Shown: positions 8,039 through 17,613, counted from the stretch's first letter. The stretch is 64,000 bases of DNA from Asaia sp. W19 (GCF_003994335.1 NZ_PNQZ01000059.1:62001-126000), one strand, 5' to 3'. Notes: generated from the letters alone by a model not told the origin. Translations and numbers: made by a program.

Positions 8039-11000
8039 CTAGCTATCCGCCTTCTCCGCCAATTTTTTGAGCGCCCCCATGACCTTGCGGGCCATCGTGA
8101 TTCTCTGGGCGTTCGTCATTTCACGCACGACCGCCAGTTTCTGATCGGGGCGCAGCTTGACGCCCTGATCCTTGTGACGTTCCACCCATTTCAACAGCCC
8201 CATGGGATTGCGGAATTTGCGGTTGCGAAACTGAATGACCATGCCCTTGGGACCCGCTTCGAGGCGATCGACCCCAGCAGCAGAACAAAGACGCTTGATG
8301 ACAACGACATCAAGCAGGTTTTCGACCTCCTGCGGCAGAGAACCGAAACGATCAACCAGTTCAGCGCGAATGGCCTCTAGTTCGGCCTCTCCTTCCAGAC
8401 CCGCAATCCGTCGATAGAGACCCAGACGGACGGGAAGATCGCGCACATAGGCTTCGGGGATGAGCACTGGCAGTCCGAGAATGATGTTCGGCGTCCAGTC
8501 CTTGTCCTCCGCCCGCTTCTGGTCCTTCTGCAGGCGCATCGTGGTCACGGCGTCTTCGAGCATCTGCTGGTAGAGCTCGATCCCGACCTCCTTGATATGC
8601 CCGGACTGTTCATCACCCAGCAAATTGCCAGCCCCACGCAGATCGAGATCGTGCGAGGCAAGAGTAAATCCCGCACCAAGCGTATCGAGCGTCTGCATGA
8701 TCTCAAGACGCTTCTCAGATGCGGGGGACAGGCGATGGCTCTGCGGCCAGGTCAGGTAGGCGTAACCACGCTGCTTGCCGCGACCAACGCGCCCGCGAAG
8801 CTGGTAGAGCTGCCCCAGCCCGAACATGTCGGCCCGATGGATGATGAGCGTATTCACCGCGGGCATATCGAGCCCACTCTCCACGATATTGGTAGAAAGC
8901 AGGATATCGTAACGCCCGTCAGAGAACTCGGTCATGACGCGCTCGAGCTCAGCCGGGGTCAGGCGACCATGTGCCTGGACGGTCTTCGCATCGGGCACGA
9001 TATCGCGCAGACGATCCGCCATGCGGTCCATATCCTCGATGCGCGGGACGACGCAGAAGACCTGACCGCCGCGGAACCGCTCACGCTGGATGGCTTCACG
9101 AATCATCACACTGTCAAAAGGCGTGATGAAGGTCCGTACCGCGAGCCTGTCGGTCGGCGGCGTGGCGATCAGACTCATTTCGCGCACGCCGGTCAGCGAG
9201 AGTTGCAAGGTTCGCGGCAGCGGCGTGGCCGAGAGCGTGAGCACATGCACATCCTCGCGCATGGTCTTGAGGCGCTCCTTGTGCGCCACACCGAAATGCT
9301 GCTCCTCATCGATGATCAGCAAACCCAGATTCGCGAAATTGATCGATTTGGCGATCAAAGCGTGGGTTCCAACCACGATATCAACCTGGCCCTCCTCCAG
9401 GGCACGACGCGTCTCAGCGGCCTCCTTCGCCGTCACGAGGCGTGAAAGCTGCGCGATGCGCACAGGAAAGCCCTCGAACCTGGTCGAGAAGCTACGAAAA
9501 TGCTGACGCGCCAGAAGCGTGGTGGGAACCACGACGGCCACCTGCACGCCCGAAAGCGCAGCAACAAAAGCCGCACGCAACGCCACCTCGGTCTTGCCGA
9601 AACCTACATCGCCGCAAACGAGGCGGTCCATGGGACGGCCGGAGGTCAGATCTTCCAGCACGTCGGCAATCGCGCGGGACTGGTCTTCGGTTTCCACAAA
9701 GGGGAAGCGGGCGCAGAACTCATCCCACATTCCTTCAGCGGGCATGAGAGAAGGCGCTTCCTTCATGGCGCGACCCGCAGCCGTGCGGATCAGCTCGCCC
9801 GCCATGTCGCGGATACGCTCCTTCATCTTGGCCTTGCGGGCCTGCCAGGCCTGACCGCCCAGCTTGTCCAGCGCGACTCCGCCCTGTTCGGAGCCAAAGC
9901 GGCTCAGCAATTCGATGTTCTCGACGGGCAGGAAGAGCTTCTGCGCCCCGTCATAAAGCAGCCTCAGGCAGTCATGGGGCGCGACGCCATCGCTGACCGT
10001 CTCGAGCCCCTCGTACCGTCCGATTCCGTAATCGGCATGAACGACGAGATCCCCCTCGGCAATCTCCGAGGCCTCGGTGATGAACTGTTCAGCCCTTCGC
10101 TTGCGGCGCGGCGGCCGGGCTATACGCTCACCCAGCAGGTCCTGCTCGGAAATGAAGGCCATGCGTTCGGCCACGAAGCCACGTTCGAGCCCGAGCAGGA
10201 CAAGCCCGATCGTGCCCGGCGCGATGCCGGCCGCACTCGCCCAGCTATCATGGGATTCGGTAGTGAATTTGTGCTCCTTGAGCAGCGATGCGATGCGCTC
10301 GCGCGAGCCTTTGGTCCAGGCCGTGACGTAGCAGCGCCGTCCGGCCTTCTCCCATCCCTCGAGCTGGGTACGAAGCGCCTCGAATGCGCCCTCGCGCGTG
10401 CCATCCTTGCCGCGCACGAAGATTGGCCCGGGACGTCCACCGGCATCGATCCCTTCGGCCATGTCCGGCTTGGCGAAGGGGTTGAGCGCGAGACAGGGTA
10501 CGCGCGCCAGCATGGCTTCCCAGCCCGTGCGGTTGAGATACAGCAGATGTGACGGCAGAGGACGGTAGATGGCTTCTCCCTCACGGGCAGGCGCCTTGCG
10601 CGCCTCGAAATGGTCCGCGACCATCTCCAGCCTCGCCGCAAGGATATCGGGCACCTGATGGTCCATGCTGATCGACGCATCAGGCAGATAATCGACCAGC
10701 GTGTCCATGTGCTCGTGAAAAAGCGGGATATAGTGTTCGAGCCCCGGGAAACGACGCCCCTCCGAGACATTCTCGTAGAGCACATCCGACGCCGAAGACG
10801 GCCCGAACAGGTCCCGCCATGCGGACCGAAAGCGACTGATGGCATCGGGGCTGAGCGCATATTCCGAAACCGGGCGCAGCTTGAAGGCTGCGAGCGTCTC
10901 GGTAGAGCGCTGGCTCGACACATCGAAGCGACGGATATTATCCACCTCATCGCCAAACAGATCGAGGCGGATCGGCTCGCTCTCTCCCGCGGGGAACAGA

Positions 11001-11494
11001 TCGAAAATCCCGCCACGCGTGGCAAATTCCCCTGCCTCCATCACCGTATCGGTACGGGTATAGCCGCTCGCGACCAGAAGCTCGATCAGCATCGCCTGAT
11101 CCAGGCTCTCGCCCTTCTTGACCGCGATGGCCTGGTTACGGAACGCATCGCGCGGCGGGACGCGCTGGACGAGCGCATGAACCGTGGTGAGCACGATCCG
11201 CCGTATCTTGCCCGCAGGCTCGAGCAGCCGTGTCAGAGTCGCAGCCCGTTCCGCCGTGATCGCCGGGTTAGGCGATACGCGGTCATAGGGCAGGCAATCC
11301 CAGGCGGGAAAGCGCAACACGTGCACGTCAGGCTCGACATAGGCCAGCATGTCGGCAAGGGCAGCGACAGCGGCATCGTCGCGCGCCACATGGATCAGAG
11401 GGCCATCATGCTCACCCAGACGGCGGCGCAGCAGAAAAGCGGTATAGGCTTCCGGCACGCCCCAAACGGTCGGCCAGCTGGGGGTATCGGTCAT
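8039..11494 (-). CDS. mfd: Transcription-repair coupling factor Mfd
   Basis: This is a 1151-residue superfamily 2 DNA translocase that removes stalled RNA polymerase at lesions and recruits UvrA. N-terminal UvrB-like modules (about residues 1-350) include FPAWDCLPYDR and AGEFATRGGIFDLFPAG. The RNA polymerase-interaction (CarD-like) domain starts near EGDLVVHADYGIGRYEG. The motor has Walker A GDVGFGKTEVA, the DEEQ box in IIDEEQHFGVAHK, SATPLPRT, and the RG-RVGRG motif. The translocation-in-repair segment GAGNLLGDEQSGH follows, then the C-terminal TRCF domain. ATG 11494 is preferred to an in-frame TTG at 11506. Its ATG overlaps the stop of a 23-codon upstream frame. It is divergent from recG. 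Confidence 0.97.
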   Translation of the reverse strand: MTDTPSWPTVWGVPEAYTAFLLRRRLGEHDGPLIHVARDDAAVAALADMLAYVEPDVHVLRFPAWDCLPYDRVSPNPAITAERAATLTRLLEPAGKIRRIVLTTVHALVQRVPPRDAFRNQAIAVKKGESLDQAMLIELLVASGYTRTDTVMEAGEFATRGGIFDLFPAGESEPIRLDLFGDEVDNIRRFDVSSQRSTETLAAFKLRPVSEYALSPDAISRFRSAWRDLFGPSSASDVLYENVSEGRRFPGLEHYIPLFHEHMDTLVDYLPDASISMDHQVPDILAARLEMVADHFEARKAPAREGEAIYRPLPSHLLYLNRTGWEAMLARVPCLALNPFAKPDMAEGIDAGGRPGPIFVRGKDGTREGAFEALRTQLEGWEKAGRRCYVTAWTKGSRERIASLLKEHKFTTESHDSWASAAGIAPGTIGLVLLGLERGFVAERMAFISEQDLLGERIARPPRRKRRAEQFITEASEIAEGDLVVHADYGIGRYEGLETVSDGVAPHDCLRLLYDGAQKLFLPVENIELLSRFGSEQGGVALDKLGGQAWQARKAKMKERIRDMAGELIRTAAGRAMKEAPSLMPAEGMWDEFCARFPFVETEDQSRAIADVLEDLTSGRPMDRLVCGDVGFGKTEVALRAAFVAALSGVQVAVVVPTTLLARQHFRSFSTRFEGFPVRIAQLSRLVTAKEAAETRRALEEGQVDIVVGTHALIAKSINFANLGLLIIDEEQHFGVAHKERLKTMREDVHVLTLSATPLPRTLQLSLTGVREMSLIATPPTDRLAVRTFITPFDSVMIREAIQRERFRGGQVFCVVPRIEDMDRMADRLRDIVPDAKTVQAHGRLTPAELERVMTEFSDGRYDILLSTNIVESGLDMPAVNTLIIHRADMFGLGQLYQLRGRVGRGKQRGYAYLTWPQSHRLSPASEKRLEIMQTLDTLGAGFTLASHDLDLRGAGNLLGDEQSGHIKEVGIELYQQMLEDAVTTMRLQKDQKRAEDKDWTPNIILGLPVLIPEAYVRDLPVRLGLYRRIAGLEGEAELEAIRAELVDRFGSLPQEVENLLDVVVIKRLCSAAGVDRLEAGPKGMVIQFRNRKFRNPMGLLKWVERHKDQGVKLRPDQKLAVVREMTNAQRITMARKVMGALKKLAEKADS

Positions 11495-11562
11495 CCAGAA
11501 ATCCAAAGCACGCGCGCCACGATGCAGTCAGGCTGCCAGGCGATGGTTTCGTTTTGTTCCAT
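11491..11562 (-). CDS. Possible 23-codon leader ORF of mfd
   Basis: ATG 11562 opens a frame for MEQNETIAWQPDCIVARVLW plus three residues. It stops in a TGA that shares bases with the mfd ATG (ATGA overlap). No good ribosome site precedes it. The overlap would allow translational coupling to mfd, which itself lacks a strong ribosome site. The peptide is not recognised; sdhE, found next to mfd in some alphaproteobacteria, is not present here. Confidence 0.25.
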   Translation of the reverse strand: MEQNETIAWQPDCIVARVLWISG

Positions 11563-11612
11563 GACGGTTCTATCCTATAGCCTGTCAAATTCCCGCTGTC
11601 AGCCCATGTTCC

Positions 11613-13727
11613 ATGAAGGCCATGTCCCCAGAAATCGACCGGATTTCACCCCTGCTCGCGCCGCTCGGCACTCTGTCCGGCATCGGCCCCCGTTACGCCG
11701 ATCTCCTGCGCAAGGTTGCCTGCGGCCCGCGCGTGATGGATCTCCTGTTCACCCTGCCGAGCAGTTACACCGACAGACGCAGCTTCATGACACTGGCCGA
11801 GGCCCGAACGCGGCTTATGCCCGGCGCGACCCTCACAGCACGGCTGCGCGTGCTCGATATCGCAGCGCCGTCCCGCCCCCGGCAGCCCTTCCGGATACGC
11901 GCGACGGATGACAGCGACGATGTCGAGATCCTGTTCTTTCATCAGGCCTTTATCCGCTCGGTCGGGGCAGGAGATGAACTCGCGGTTTCGGGGAAGCTGG
12001 AACGCTACGGCCTGAGCCTTACCATGCCCCATCCGGATTACATGGTGGGTTGGGCGCGCCGCGACACCATTCCGGCAATCGATCCGGTCTGGCCCCTGAC
12101 GGCGGGGCTCTTCCCCTCCATCATGCGCCGCGCCATGCATAGGGCGCTCGACCTGCTGCCGCCTCTGGCAGAATGGATCCCGCCCGATCGGCTTGCGCGC
12201 CACGACTGGCCGGGGTTCGCCGCAGCGCTCGAGATCCTGCACCGCCCCCCGATCGCGCATGACCCTGCCGGCACAGCCAGAGACTGGTCCCGTCTCGTGC
12301 TCATGGCTCGGGAGCGTCTCGCCTATGATGAGTGTCTTGCCGACCAGCTTTCTCTGGCGCTTGCCCGTCAGGAGGCACGCGCCCAGCAAGGACGCAGCCT
12401 GAGAGGCGATAATTCCCTGAGAGCGGCTGCGCTAGTGCGGTTCGGCCATGAGCCGACCGGCGCCCAGAAAAGGGCGATCGGCGAGATCGACGCGGATATG
12501 GAAGCGCCCGTGCCCATGATGCGTCTGTTGCAGGGAGACGTCGGCGCAGGAAAGACGCTCGTGGCCTTGCTCGCCATGTTGCGTGCTGTGGAAGCGGGGG
12601 CTCAGGCCGCGCTCATGGCGCCCACCGAAATTCTGGCAAGCCAGCATTTTCAAACCCTGTCCCGCCTTTCGGGCGTCACCTGTGTGTATCTCTCAGGCAG
12701 CGTCAAGGGCAAGGCGCGCCGCCTGGCACTTGACGCCATTGCTGATGGTACCGCGCGGCTCATTGTAGGCACCCATGCGCTGTTTCAGGAAAAAGTCGTC
12801 TTTCATGACCTCGCACTCGCCGTGATCGACGAACAGCATCGCTTTGGCGTTCAGCAGCGCTCTCTCCTGGGTAGCAAGGGTGCCCAGACCGATATTCTGG
12901 TCATGACCGCCACCCCTATCCCGCGCACGCTGCTGCTCACACAATGGGGCGATCTGAGCGTCAGCCGCCTGAATGAGAAACCGCCCGGCCGCAAACCTAT
13001 CCAGACCTCGCTGCATCCGCTTTCGACGCTGGACGAGGTAATGGGAGGGATCACGCGCATTCTTGCACGAGGGGCGCAGGTGTTCTGGGTCTGCCCCTTG
13101 GTGGAAGAAAGCGAGGTACTCGATGTCGCTGCGGCGGAAGCGCGCTGGGCCGATCTGTCACAACGTCTGACCGTTCCCGTCGGACTGGCGCATGGGCGTC
13201 AGGAAATCGCGCAGCGACAGGCCGAACTCGACCGCTTCAGACTGGGTGAGACGCGCCTTCTCGTGGCAACGACCGTCATCGAAGTGGGGGTGGATATTCC
13301 GAATGCCTCGGTCATGGTGATCGAGCATGCCGAACGCTTCGGTCTCGCCCAGCTGCATCAGTTGCGCGGCCGGGTGGGGCGCGGCGCAGCAGCCTCATTC
13401 TGCCTTCTGATCTACGACGACGCCACAGGCGCGACTGGCAAGGAGCGCCTTTCCCTGCTGAGGGAAACAGAAGACGGATTTCTGATCGCTGATCGGGACT
13501 TCAGGTTGCGAGGAGGCGGCGACCTCACGGGAAATCGACAATCGGGCCTGCCGATGTTTCGCCTAACTGAAAATGTCGATGCCGAAGCCATTCTGCAAGA
13601 AGCGCACCACGATATGGGCGACTTAATTTCAAATTCCCATATACTCGCCCAGAACAAGACCAGTTTACGAACATTACTCAAGCTGTTCGACCGTGATGAC
13701 ACGACCCGCGTCAACCGGGCTGGATAG
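11613..13727 (+). CDS. recG: ATP-dependent DNA helicase RecG
   Basis: This is a 704-residue SF2 helicase that regresses stalled forks and branch-migrates junctions. The wedge domain includes GIGPRYADLLRK near residue 24 and the OB region around LRVLDIAAP. The motor has Walker A GDVGAGKTLVA, the DEQH box in VIDEQHRFGVQQR, TATPIPRT, and LHQLRGRVGRG. The C-terminal motif LRGGGDLTGNRQSGLP is diagnostic of RecG. ATG 11613 is used; ATG 11622 is an alternative closer to a GAAGG. It is head to head with mfd across about 110 bases. An AT-rich gap follows, leading to the next gene's promoter. Confidence 0.96.
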   Translation: MKAMSPEIDRISPLLAPLGTLSGIGPRYADLLRKVACGPRVMDLLFTLPSSYTDRRSFMTLAEARTRLMPGATLTARLRVLDIAAPSRPRQPFRIRATDDSDDVEILFFHQAFIRSVGAGDELAVSGKLERYGLSLTMPHPDYMVGWARRDTIPAIDPVWPLTAGLFPSIMRRAMHRALDLLPPLAEWIPPDRLARHDWPGFAAALEILHRPPIAHDPAGTARDWSRLVLMARERLAYDECLADQLSLALARQEARAQQGRSLRGDNSLRAAALVRFGHEPTGAQKRAIGEIDADMEAPVPMMRLLQGDVGAGKTLVALLAMLRAVEAGAQAALMAPTEILASQHFQTLSRLSGVTCVYLSGSVKGKARRLALDAIADGTARLIVGTHALFQEKVVFHDLALAVIDEQHRFGVQQRSLLGSKGAQTDILVMTATPIPRTLLLTQWGDLSVSRLNEKPPGRKPIQTSLHPLSTLDEVMGGITRILARGAQVFWVCPLVEESEVLDVAAAEARWADLSQRLTVPVGLAHGRQEIAQRQAELDRFRLGETRLLVATTVIEVGVDIPNASVMVIEHAERFGLAQLHQLRGRVGRGAAASFCLLIYDDATGATGKERLSLLRETEDGFLIADRDFRLRGGGDLTGNRQSGLPMFRLTENVDAEAILQEAHHDMGDLISNSHILAQNKTSLRTLLKLFDRDDTTRVNRAG

Positions 13728-13752
13728 GATTTGACTTGATGTTCAGGAAATT

Positions 13753-13780
13753 GCTTATTTAATCTTTTGCAATAATACTC
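13753..13780 (+). promoter_or_regulatory. Predicted sigma-70-type promoter for the EAL-domain gene
   Basis: TTGCTT at 13753-13758 and TAATAC at 13775-13780 are separated by 16 bases in an AT-rich patch that contrasts with the GC-rich surroundings. The start codon of the EAL gene is 90 bases downstream. Confidence 0.45.
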
Positions 13781-13870
13781 GAAATGATGTCATGATCCGA
13801 CGCGGTGTTGTGCTTGCCCAAACCTGCGTTACCTTTCATAAGCGGATTTCCCCGATCGAAGAGAGGCGAC

Positions 13871-15472
13871 ATGTCATCCATCACCCAGCTTCAGCCTCAT
13901 ACCGCGATACTCGAAATCGCGCGCAGGCTGCTCAGCGCCTCCTCGATCTGTATCTGCGGTTTCGATCCCCGGGACGAACTGATCGAGATCGCTAGCGAGG
14001 GTATGGTTGAAACCAAGATTACGGTCGAGTGCGTCAAATCGGTGTGCGAAGCGCCCGACGGGCTTTACCTCAACAGGAACGGGGAAGGTTTTCAGCTCGG
14101 ACTGGCTCTCGAACAGGACCTCACCCTCCTCGCGCAGATCCCGGGGTCGGTGGATGAAGCCGAGTTGCGGGACCTCGCGCCTTATCTCGCGGTGTGTGCC
14201 CGGACGATCCTCGGGAACCAGACCCTCCAGACACGACGTCCCGACCTCCCCGATCGCGGGCTTTGCGGCGCACATATCCATCGCCTGATCGACAATACGG
14301 CGGACGACACACGCAAGGCCAGCTTTTCGGTGATCGAAATTGATCTCGATCACCTCAACGCTCTAAACCTCCGCTTCGGATGGGAAACCTCAAATCTCGT
14401 GATTGACGAGGCAATCCGGCGCGTCCAGACGATCCTGCCTGCTCATGCCTTCCTCAGCTATGCAGGCGGTGGCAGCATCCTCGTCGTGTCGCCGCCCGGT
14501 ACCTCGATGGTCATGTCCAGAAGCCTTGTGGATATGGTCAGGCAGACACTTTCACCCGCCATCCGGATCAATGGGAGTGAAATCCAGGCGTCGTTCTCGA
14601 TCGGCTGGGCGCTCTATCCTGAGGACGGTACGAACTCGGCCTCCATGCTCCAGGCAGCTGACGCCGCAATGGCCGAGGTCCGGCGTCATGGCGGGGCGCA
14701 TGAGCGGCGCGCAACCTCGCTCAGCATCGCCACCCTGATCGGCACCTCTGATCTCGAGCGCGACCTGGCAGGCGCTGTGGCGCGTCACGAACTCTCCCTG
14801 AACTGGATGCCGATCATCGCGCCGGGCTCGCAAACAGTGGTGGCGCTTGAAGCCCTTCTGCGCTGGGAACGACCGGGTTCCGGGCATGTGCCGCCCGATG
14901 TGTTCATCCAATGCGCGGAAAACGGCGGTCTGATCGAAAAACTCGATCACTGGAGTCTCAAACACGCTTGCGAAGCTGCCGCGGGGTGGAGCCACCCTTT
15001 GAGGGTGTGCGTGAACATCTCGCCCACCTGGCTCGCGAAGCGGCAACTTTCCGCCATGGTCGAGAGCGTGCTGCGGGAGACGGGGCTCTCTGCGGAACGC
15101 CTGCAGATCGAACTTTCTGAAAAGAGAGCTTTCGGCCCGCGCGATATCGCCTATCAGGAATTGTCCCGCCTCCGCGCCCTTGGCGTGCACGTGGCCCTTG
15201 ATGATTTTGGCGCGGGTTATTCCTCACTCGAACGCCTGGCCAATTTCCCGGTCGACCAGATCAAGTTCGATCGTTCCTTCATGCTTCGGCTCAATGACGA
15301 TCGTCGCGTGAACGAGGTCATGGGACAGGCCATTCAGATGGCGCGCCGACTCGGAATCTCGTGCTGCGCGAAAGGGGTCGAGACCGAGCGCCAGATGGCT
15401 TTCCTCGACTCCTACGGCTGCGAAGAGGTGCAGGGCTATCTGCTGGGCATTCCGACGCCCGACTATCTCTGA
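13871..15472 (+). CDS. Degenerate GGDEF-EAL domain protein
   Basis: This is a 533-residue soluble protein. The N-terminus (1-130) is a possible degenerate sensor domain. A GGDEF-like domain follows (about 135-300), but its signature is GGGSI (199-203), so cyclase activity is unlikely. The EAL domain (about 310-530) keeps E327 in the EALLRW motif, the Asn in VCVNISP, the Glu in IELSEK, DD in ALDDFGAGYSSL, Lys in QIKFDRSF and QG in EVQGYLLG. The usual AEGVET block reads AKGVET with K501, replacing a glutamate needed for c-di-GMP hydrolysis. It may bind c-di-GMP or a protein partner without catalysis. ATG 13871 follows a GAGAGG site. A strong terminator follows. Confidence 0.88.
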   Translation: MSSITQLQPHTAILEIARRLLSASSICICGFDPRDELIEIASEGMVETKITVECVKSVCEAPDGLYLNRNGEGFQLGLALEQDLTLLAQIPGSVDEAELRDLAPYLAVCARTILGNQTLQTRRPDLPDRGLCGAHIHRLIDNTADDTRKASFSVIEIDLDHLNALNLRFGWETSNLVIDEAIRRVQTILPAHAFLSYAGGGSILVVSPPGTSMVMSRSLVDMVRQTLSPAIRINGSEIQASFSIGWALYPEDGTNSASMLQAADAAMAEVRRHGGAHERRATSLSIATLIGTSDLERDLAGAVARHELSLNWMPIIAPGSQTVVALEALLRWERPGSGHVPPDVFIQCAENGGLIEKLDHWSLKHACEAAAGWSHPLRVCVNISPTWLAKRQLSAMVESVLRETGLSAERLQIELSEKRAFGPRDIAYQELSRLRALGVHVALDDFGAGYSSLERLANFPVDQIKFDRSFMLRLNDDRRVNEVMGQAIQMARRLGISCCAKGVETERQMAFLDSYGCEEVQGYLLGIPTPDYL

Positions 15473-15536
15473 ACCGAGGCCCCCGACCGGACGCGCTTCC
15501 TGAGCCGCGGCCCGACCTGCCCAGGAGATCGAACAG

Positions 15537-15575
15537 AAAAGGCCCGGTCGCCCGATGGCAACCGGGCCTCTTTTT
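15537..15575. terminator. Bidirectional intrinsic terminator
   Basis: GGCCCGGT (15541-15548) pairs perfectly with ACCGGGCC (15561-15568). An A-run precedes and a T-run follows, so it can stop both the EAL gene and the convergent lpxR-like gene. Confidence 0.9.
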
Positions 15576-15606
15576 CAGGATGGCCAAACCAGCCCAGCCG
15601 CAGCTC

Positions 15607-16647
15607 TCAGAACTTGACCGAGAGCTTGAGCGATCCATAGTTGAACAGGCCCGCTTTGGCAGTCTTGAACTGCGCCGTCTGCCAGTTCTGGCTATAAGAG
15701 AGGCGCACGCCGTGCCACATAACCGCGAGACCGGCGTGAATCATGCCAACATCCCAGGTCTTGCTGACATGGGGTGAGTTCGAACGCAGTGTATTGCCCT
15801 GAAGAGTCGAGTCATAGGCCACCGCCTGACCTTCGACGCCCCCATACAGATACCAGGCAACGGGACGGGTCGCGACGAACGCATCCGTGCCGTCGAGCCC
15901 CGGCCCGATGGTCGCATTGCCGAAGTCGCTGTCGAGACCCTGACCGATACGGAACGTGCCCGCTGCATCGGCATAGGTGCGGTAATCACCCGCTGCCCCC
16001 GAAACAGCAGGCAGCACATCGGCGCTGATACCGTAAAGATTGACGACTGGCAGACGCCAGATACGCCCGGCCTGGATCTGGAAGATCGGCTGGTTCTGAA
16101 GCTGGGTGTGCCAGCCACGGTTCTTGGTGTCGCCGATGGCCCCATGGAAGCCATTCTGCAACTGACGACCCAGACCGGCAGGACCCATCACGCCAAACTG
16201 GATACCCGCAACACTGCGCGACAGATCGGTGTCGTTGATGAAATTGACCGTACCCAGGAGAAGGCTCGAATAGGGGCGATCGCCTTGGAGCGGCTGGGCG
16301 AGCTGCGTGTCACGCGGGGTATAGATGAGCTGCTGCACACCCAGGCTCACGCGCTGTACGCCGTCACCAAGCAGGAACCGGTTCACATCTGCAAAAGGCT
16401 TGGGCAGGTTATCGGTGCCCGAGGTCCAGTTGAAACGCAGACCCGAGGTGTAATACTGGTCGGATGTTCCCTTGAACGTCGAGACGGCGTCGTTTTCACC
16501 CTGCAGCGTCCATGTGCCGTAAGGATCCTGCTTCGGTGTGGCGTGGGCGGCAACCGCGCTGGCCAGCGCAAGACCGACAATCGAGAGCGAGCCGGTCGTT
16601 ACCTGTCTGGCTTTCGGCCAGCGCGACTTTGAACAGCGCAAATCCAT
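15607..16647 (-). CDS. LpxR-family outer-membrane lipid A 3'-O-deacylase
   Basis: This is a 346-residue protein with an N-terminal signal peptide ending near AVAAHA (about residue 36). The mature part fits the LpxR beta-barrel family, which removes the 3'-acyloxyacyl chain from lipid A at the outer membrane. Conserved parts are GEND (N52, D53), TSDQYYTSGLRF (61-72), DRPYSSLLLG (123-132) and GFHGAIGDTKNRGWHTQL, whose H168 matches the catalytic histidine. The protein ends with SLKLSVKF, an aromatic terminal residue typical of barrels. A GGAAGGGG sequence lies unusually close to ATG 16647, so a TTG two codons later cannot be excluded. It is a single gene with a shared terminator. Confidence 0.85.
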   Translation of the reverse strand: MDLRCSKSRWPKARQVTTGSLSIVGLALASAVAAHATPKQDPYGTWTLQGENDAVSTFKGTSDQYYTSGLRFNWTSGTDNLPKPFADVNRFLLGDGVQRVSLGVQQLIYTPRDTQLAQPLQGDRPYSSLLLGTVNFINDTDLSRSVAGIQFGVMGPAGLGRQLQNGFHGAIGDTKNRGWHTQLQNQPIFQIQAGRIWRLPVVNLYGISADVLPAVSGAAGDYRTYADAAGTFRIGQGLDSDFGNATIGPGLDGTDAFVATRPVAWYLYGGVEGQAVAYDSTLQGNTLRSNSPHVSKTWDVGMIHAGLAVMWHGVRLSYSQNWQTAQFKTAKAGLFNYGSLKLSVKF

Positions 16648-16908
16648 CCCCTTCCGAAATAATAGGCCGCCACCTTATCGCATTCCACGTATCTGGAAAC
16701 AGTGCTCCGGCGGAACAGCAAGACTATCCCCTCATAAAAACGCGATATGAAGAAGATCGTGGTAATCGAGCCACGTTTTCCAGTGGCATAGTCGGAAAAA
16801 ACCGTGTTAGGGTCTGGATGAAACCCCCTGTGGACATAGCCCGTTCCGTACCAGCCGGCAGGCCCGTGCACACCGTTTCGACTTACAACACTGGTGATTC
16901 TCACGCAG

Positions 16909-17613
16909 ATGGATCACCGCTCAGATCTCGGGATTAGACCGTTGAGAAGCAACCGTACCGACCGCAGCCCACGTTCCCCGCGCCGCGGCGGATTCGACGA
17001 CGATTTCATGACACCCTCCTTTGGTGACCGCGGCGGGATGCAAAATCGTCGTCCCCCTTCGGGCGGCCCACAGGTTCTGGCGTCTGGCCCGGAAGTGGGC
17101 GCCAGCGTCAAGTGGTTCAACAGCGAGAAGGGCTTCGGCTTTGTCGAGCTCGCTGATGGATCGGGCGACGTTTTCCTTCACGCCAATGCGCTGTCCACCG
17201 CTGGCCACACCAGCGTCAATCCGGGCACCACGCTGAACGTCCGCATCGGCCAGGGCCCCAAGGGTCGTCAGGTCGCTGAGGTCCTCAACGTAGACACGAG
17301 CACGGCTGAAGCACCGCGCCCGCGCGCCGCCTTCAACCCGGCTGGCCCGCGCCCCGCTTTTGGCGGTGGTCGTCCGGCCCGCCCGGCCCCTGACCTTTCG
17401 CAGGCTCAGGACCTTCGCGGGATCGTCAAGTGGTACAACGCCACGAAGGGCTTTGGCTTCATCACGCCGGAAAATGGCGGCAAGGATATCTTCATCCATG
17501 CTTCCGCTCTCGAGCGCTCGGGCCTTTCCGGCCTGAACGAGGGCCAGGCTGTCGATGTCAAGGTTGTTCAGGGCCAGAAGGGTCCGGAAGCAGCCGACAT
17601 CAACATCGCCTGA
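16909..17613 (+). CDS. Tandem cold-shock-domain protein
   Basis: The product has 234 residues with two CspA-type domains. The first (about 65-125) has SVKWFNSEKGFGFVEL and DVFLHANAL; the second (about 170-234) has GIVKWYNATKGFGFITP and DIFIHASAL. These are the RNP1/RNP2 nucleic-acid-binding motifs. Arg/Gly/Pro-rich linkers precede and join the domains. Double-domain cold-shock proteins are usual in alphaproteobacteria and act as RNA chaperones. ATG 16909 is chosen; a GTG at 16894 is in frame, and no clear ribosome site is seen. About 260 bases separate it from the divergent lpxR-like gene, room for a long leader. A strong terminator follows. Confidence 0.92.
   Translation: MDHRSDLGIRPLRSNRTDRSPRSPRRGGFDDDFMTPSFGDRGGMQNRRPPSGGPQVLASGPEVGASVKWFNSEKGFGFVELADGSGDVFLHANALSTAGHTSVNPGTTLNVRIGQGPKGRQVAEVLNVDTSTAEAPRPRAAFNPAGPRPAFGGGRPARPAPDLSQAQDLRGIVKWYNATKGFGFITPENGGKDIFIHASALERSGLSGLNEGQAVDVKVVQGQKGPEAADINIA

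Noticed and set aside
9500-10552. 350-codon frame on the plus strand inside mfd
   Set aside because: It is antisense to a strongly conserved gene, has no family features, and is explained by GC-rich codon bias.
11494-11506. TTG start for mfd at 11506
   Set aside because: ATG 11494 is in frame four codons later and overlaps the stop of the leader frame. The TTG has no better ribosome site.
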